Of a DNA stretch of 33,376 bases, positions 33,376-33,376 are shown piece by piece; within the stretch, counting starts at the first letter, position 1; each line of letters opens with the position of its first letter. A program made the position numbers and the translations under genes. Origin of the DNA: Chloroflexota bacterium. Its GTDB lineage: Bacteria > Chloroflexota > UBA6077 > FW602-bin22 > JAMCWG01. The notes below the pieces were generated by a model that was not told the origin of the DNA, did not search any database, and saw only the letters and a program-made list of their open reading frames with translations. Where the stretch lies: NCBI GenBank assembly GCA_023475235.1, contig JAMCWG010000006.1:1-33376 (forward strand). Reading direction: 5' to 3'.

Positions 33376-33376
33376 T

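Overview
The window is high-GC bacterial chromosome with tightly packed genes, frequent TTG/GTG/CTG starts behind good Shine-Dalgarno sites, and several large secreted proteins. Several traits point to a Chloroflexota lineage, possibly Dehalococcoidia- or Anaerolineae-like: a folate-independent core methionine synthase type protein beside adenosylhomocysteinase and MetK, a fused phosphoglucose/phosphomannose isomerase beside a phosphomannomutase, a cyclic-di-AMP receptor of the DarA/PstA type, GT-C glycosyltransferases with beta-sandwich tails, and secreted Pro/Thr-rich proteins. This placement is inference from gene content. No rRNA, tRNA or phylogenetic marker is present to prove it.

Region 1 (1-3884, plus strand) is a methyl-cycle cluster: the end of mtnA (methylthioribose-1-phosphate isomerase), a short MetE-like methyltransferase, adenosylhomocysteinase and S-adenosylmethionine synthetase. 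Together they can salvage methylthioadenosine-derived methionine, recycle SAH to homocysteine, remethylate it and rebuild SAM. Palindromic REP-like sequences sit in the mtnA tail and just before the adenosylhomocysteinase start.

Region 2 (3952-9834, plus strand) encodes every step from fructose-6-phosphate to a GDP-6-deoxyhexose, most simply GDP-D-rhamnose: isomerase, mutase, nucleotidyltransferase, GDP-mannose 4,6-dehydratase and a reductase-like paralogue. It is followed by a LysM/C39-like secreted protein whose N-terminal coding region carries a second REP-like doublet.

Region 3 (10961-16176, minus strand) holds a GT39/GT83-like membrane glycosyltransferase with C-terminal beta domains, a small lipoprotein, and a secreted BACON-domain protein. 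Region 4 (16335-21340, plus strand) holds a uroporphyrinogen-decarboxylase-family methyltransferase, an AI-2E family permease and a glycoside-hydrolase-like protein fused to a TolB-type propeller.

Region 5 (21353-25196) holds a nitroreductase and a lower-GC GT-C type membrane protein on the minus strand. Across a 402-bp divergent promoter region lie a cyclic-di-AMP receptor and a metallo-beta-lactamase-fold hydrolase on the plus strand. Region 6 (25220 to the right edge, minus strand) is a run of envelope genes. In transcription order it reads: a membrane-anchored subtilisin-family protease (cut by the window end), an Lgt-like membrane protein, a small single-span protein overlapping it, a zinc-ribbon membrane protein, and a secreted glycosidase-like protein with five tandem 120-residue Ig-like repeats. 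The protease/Lgt-like/small-protein set is the best candidate here for an undescribed envelope system.
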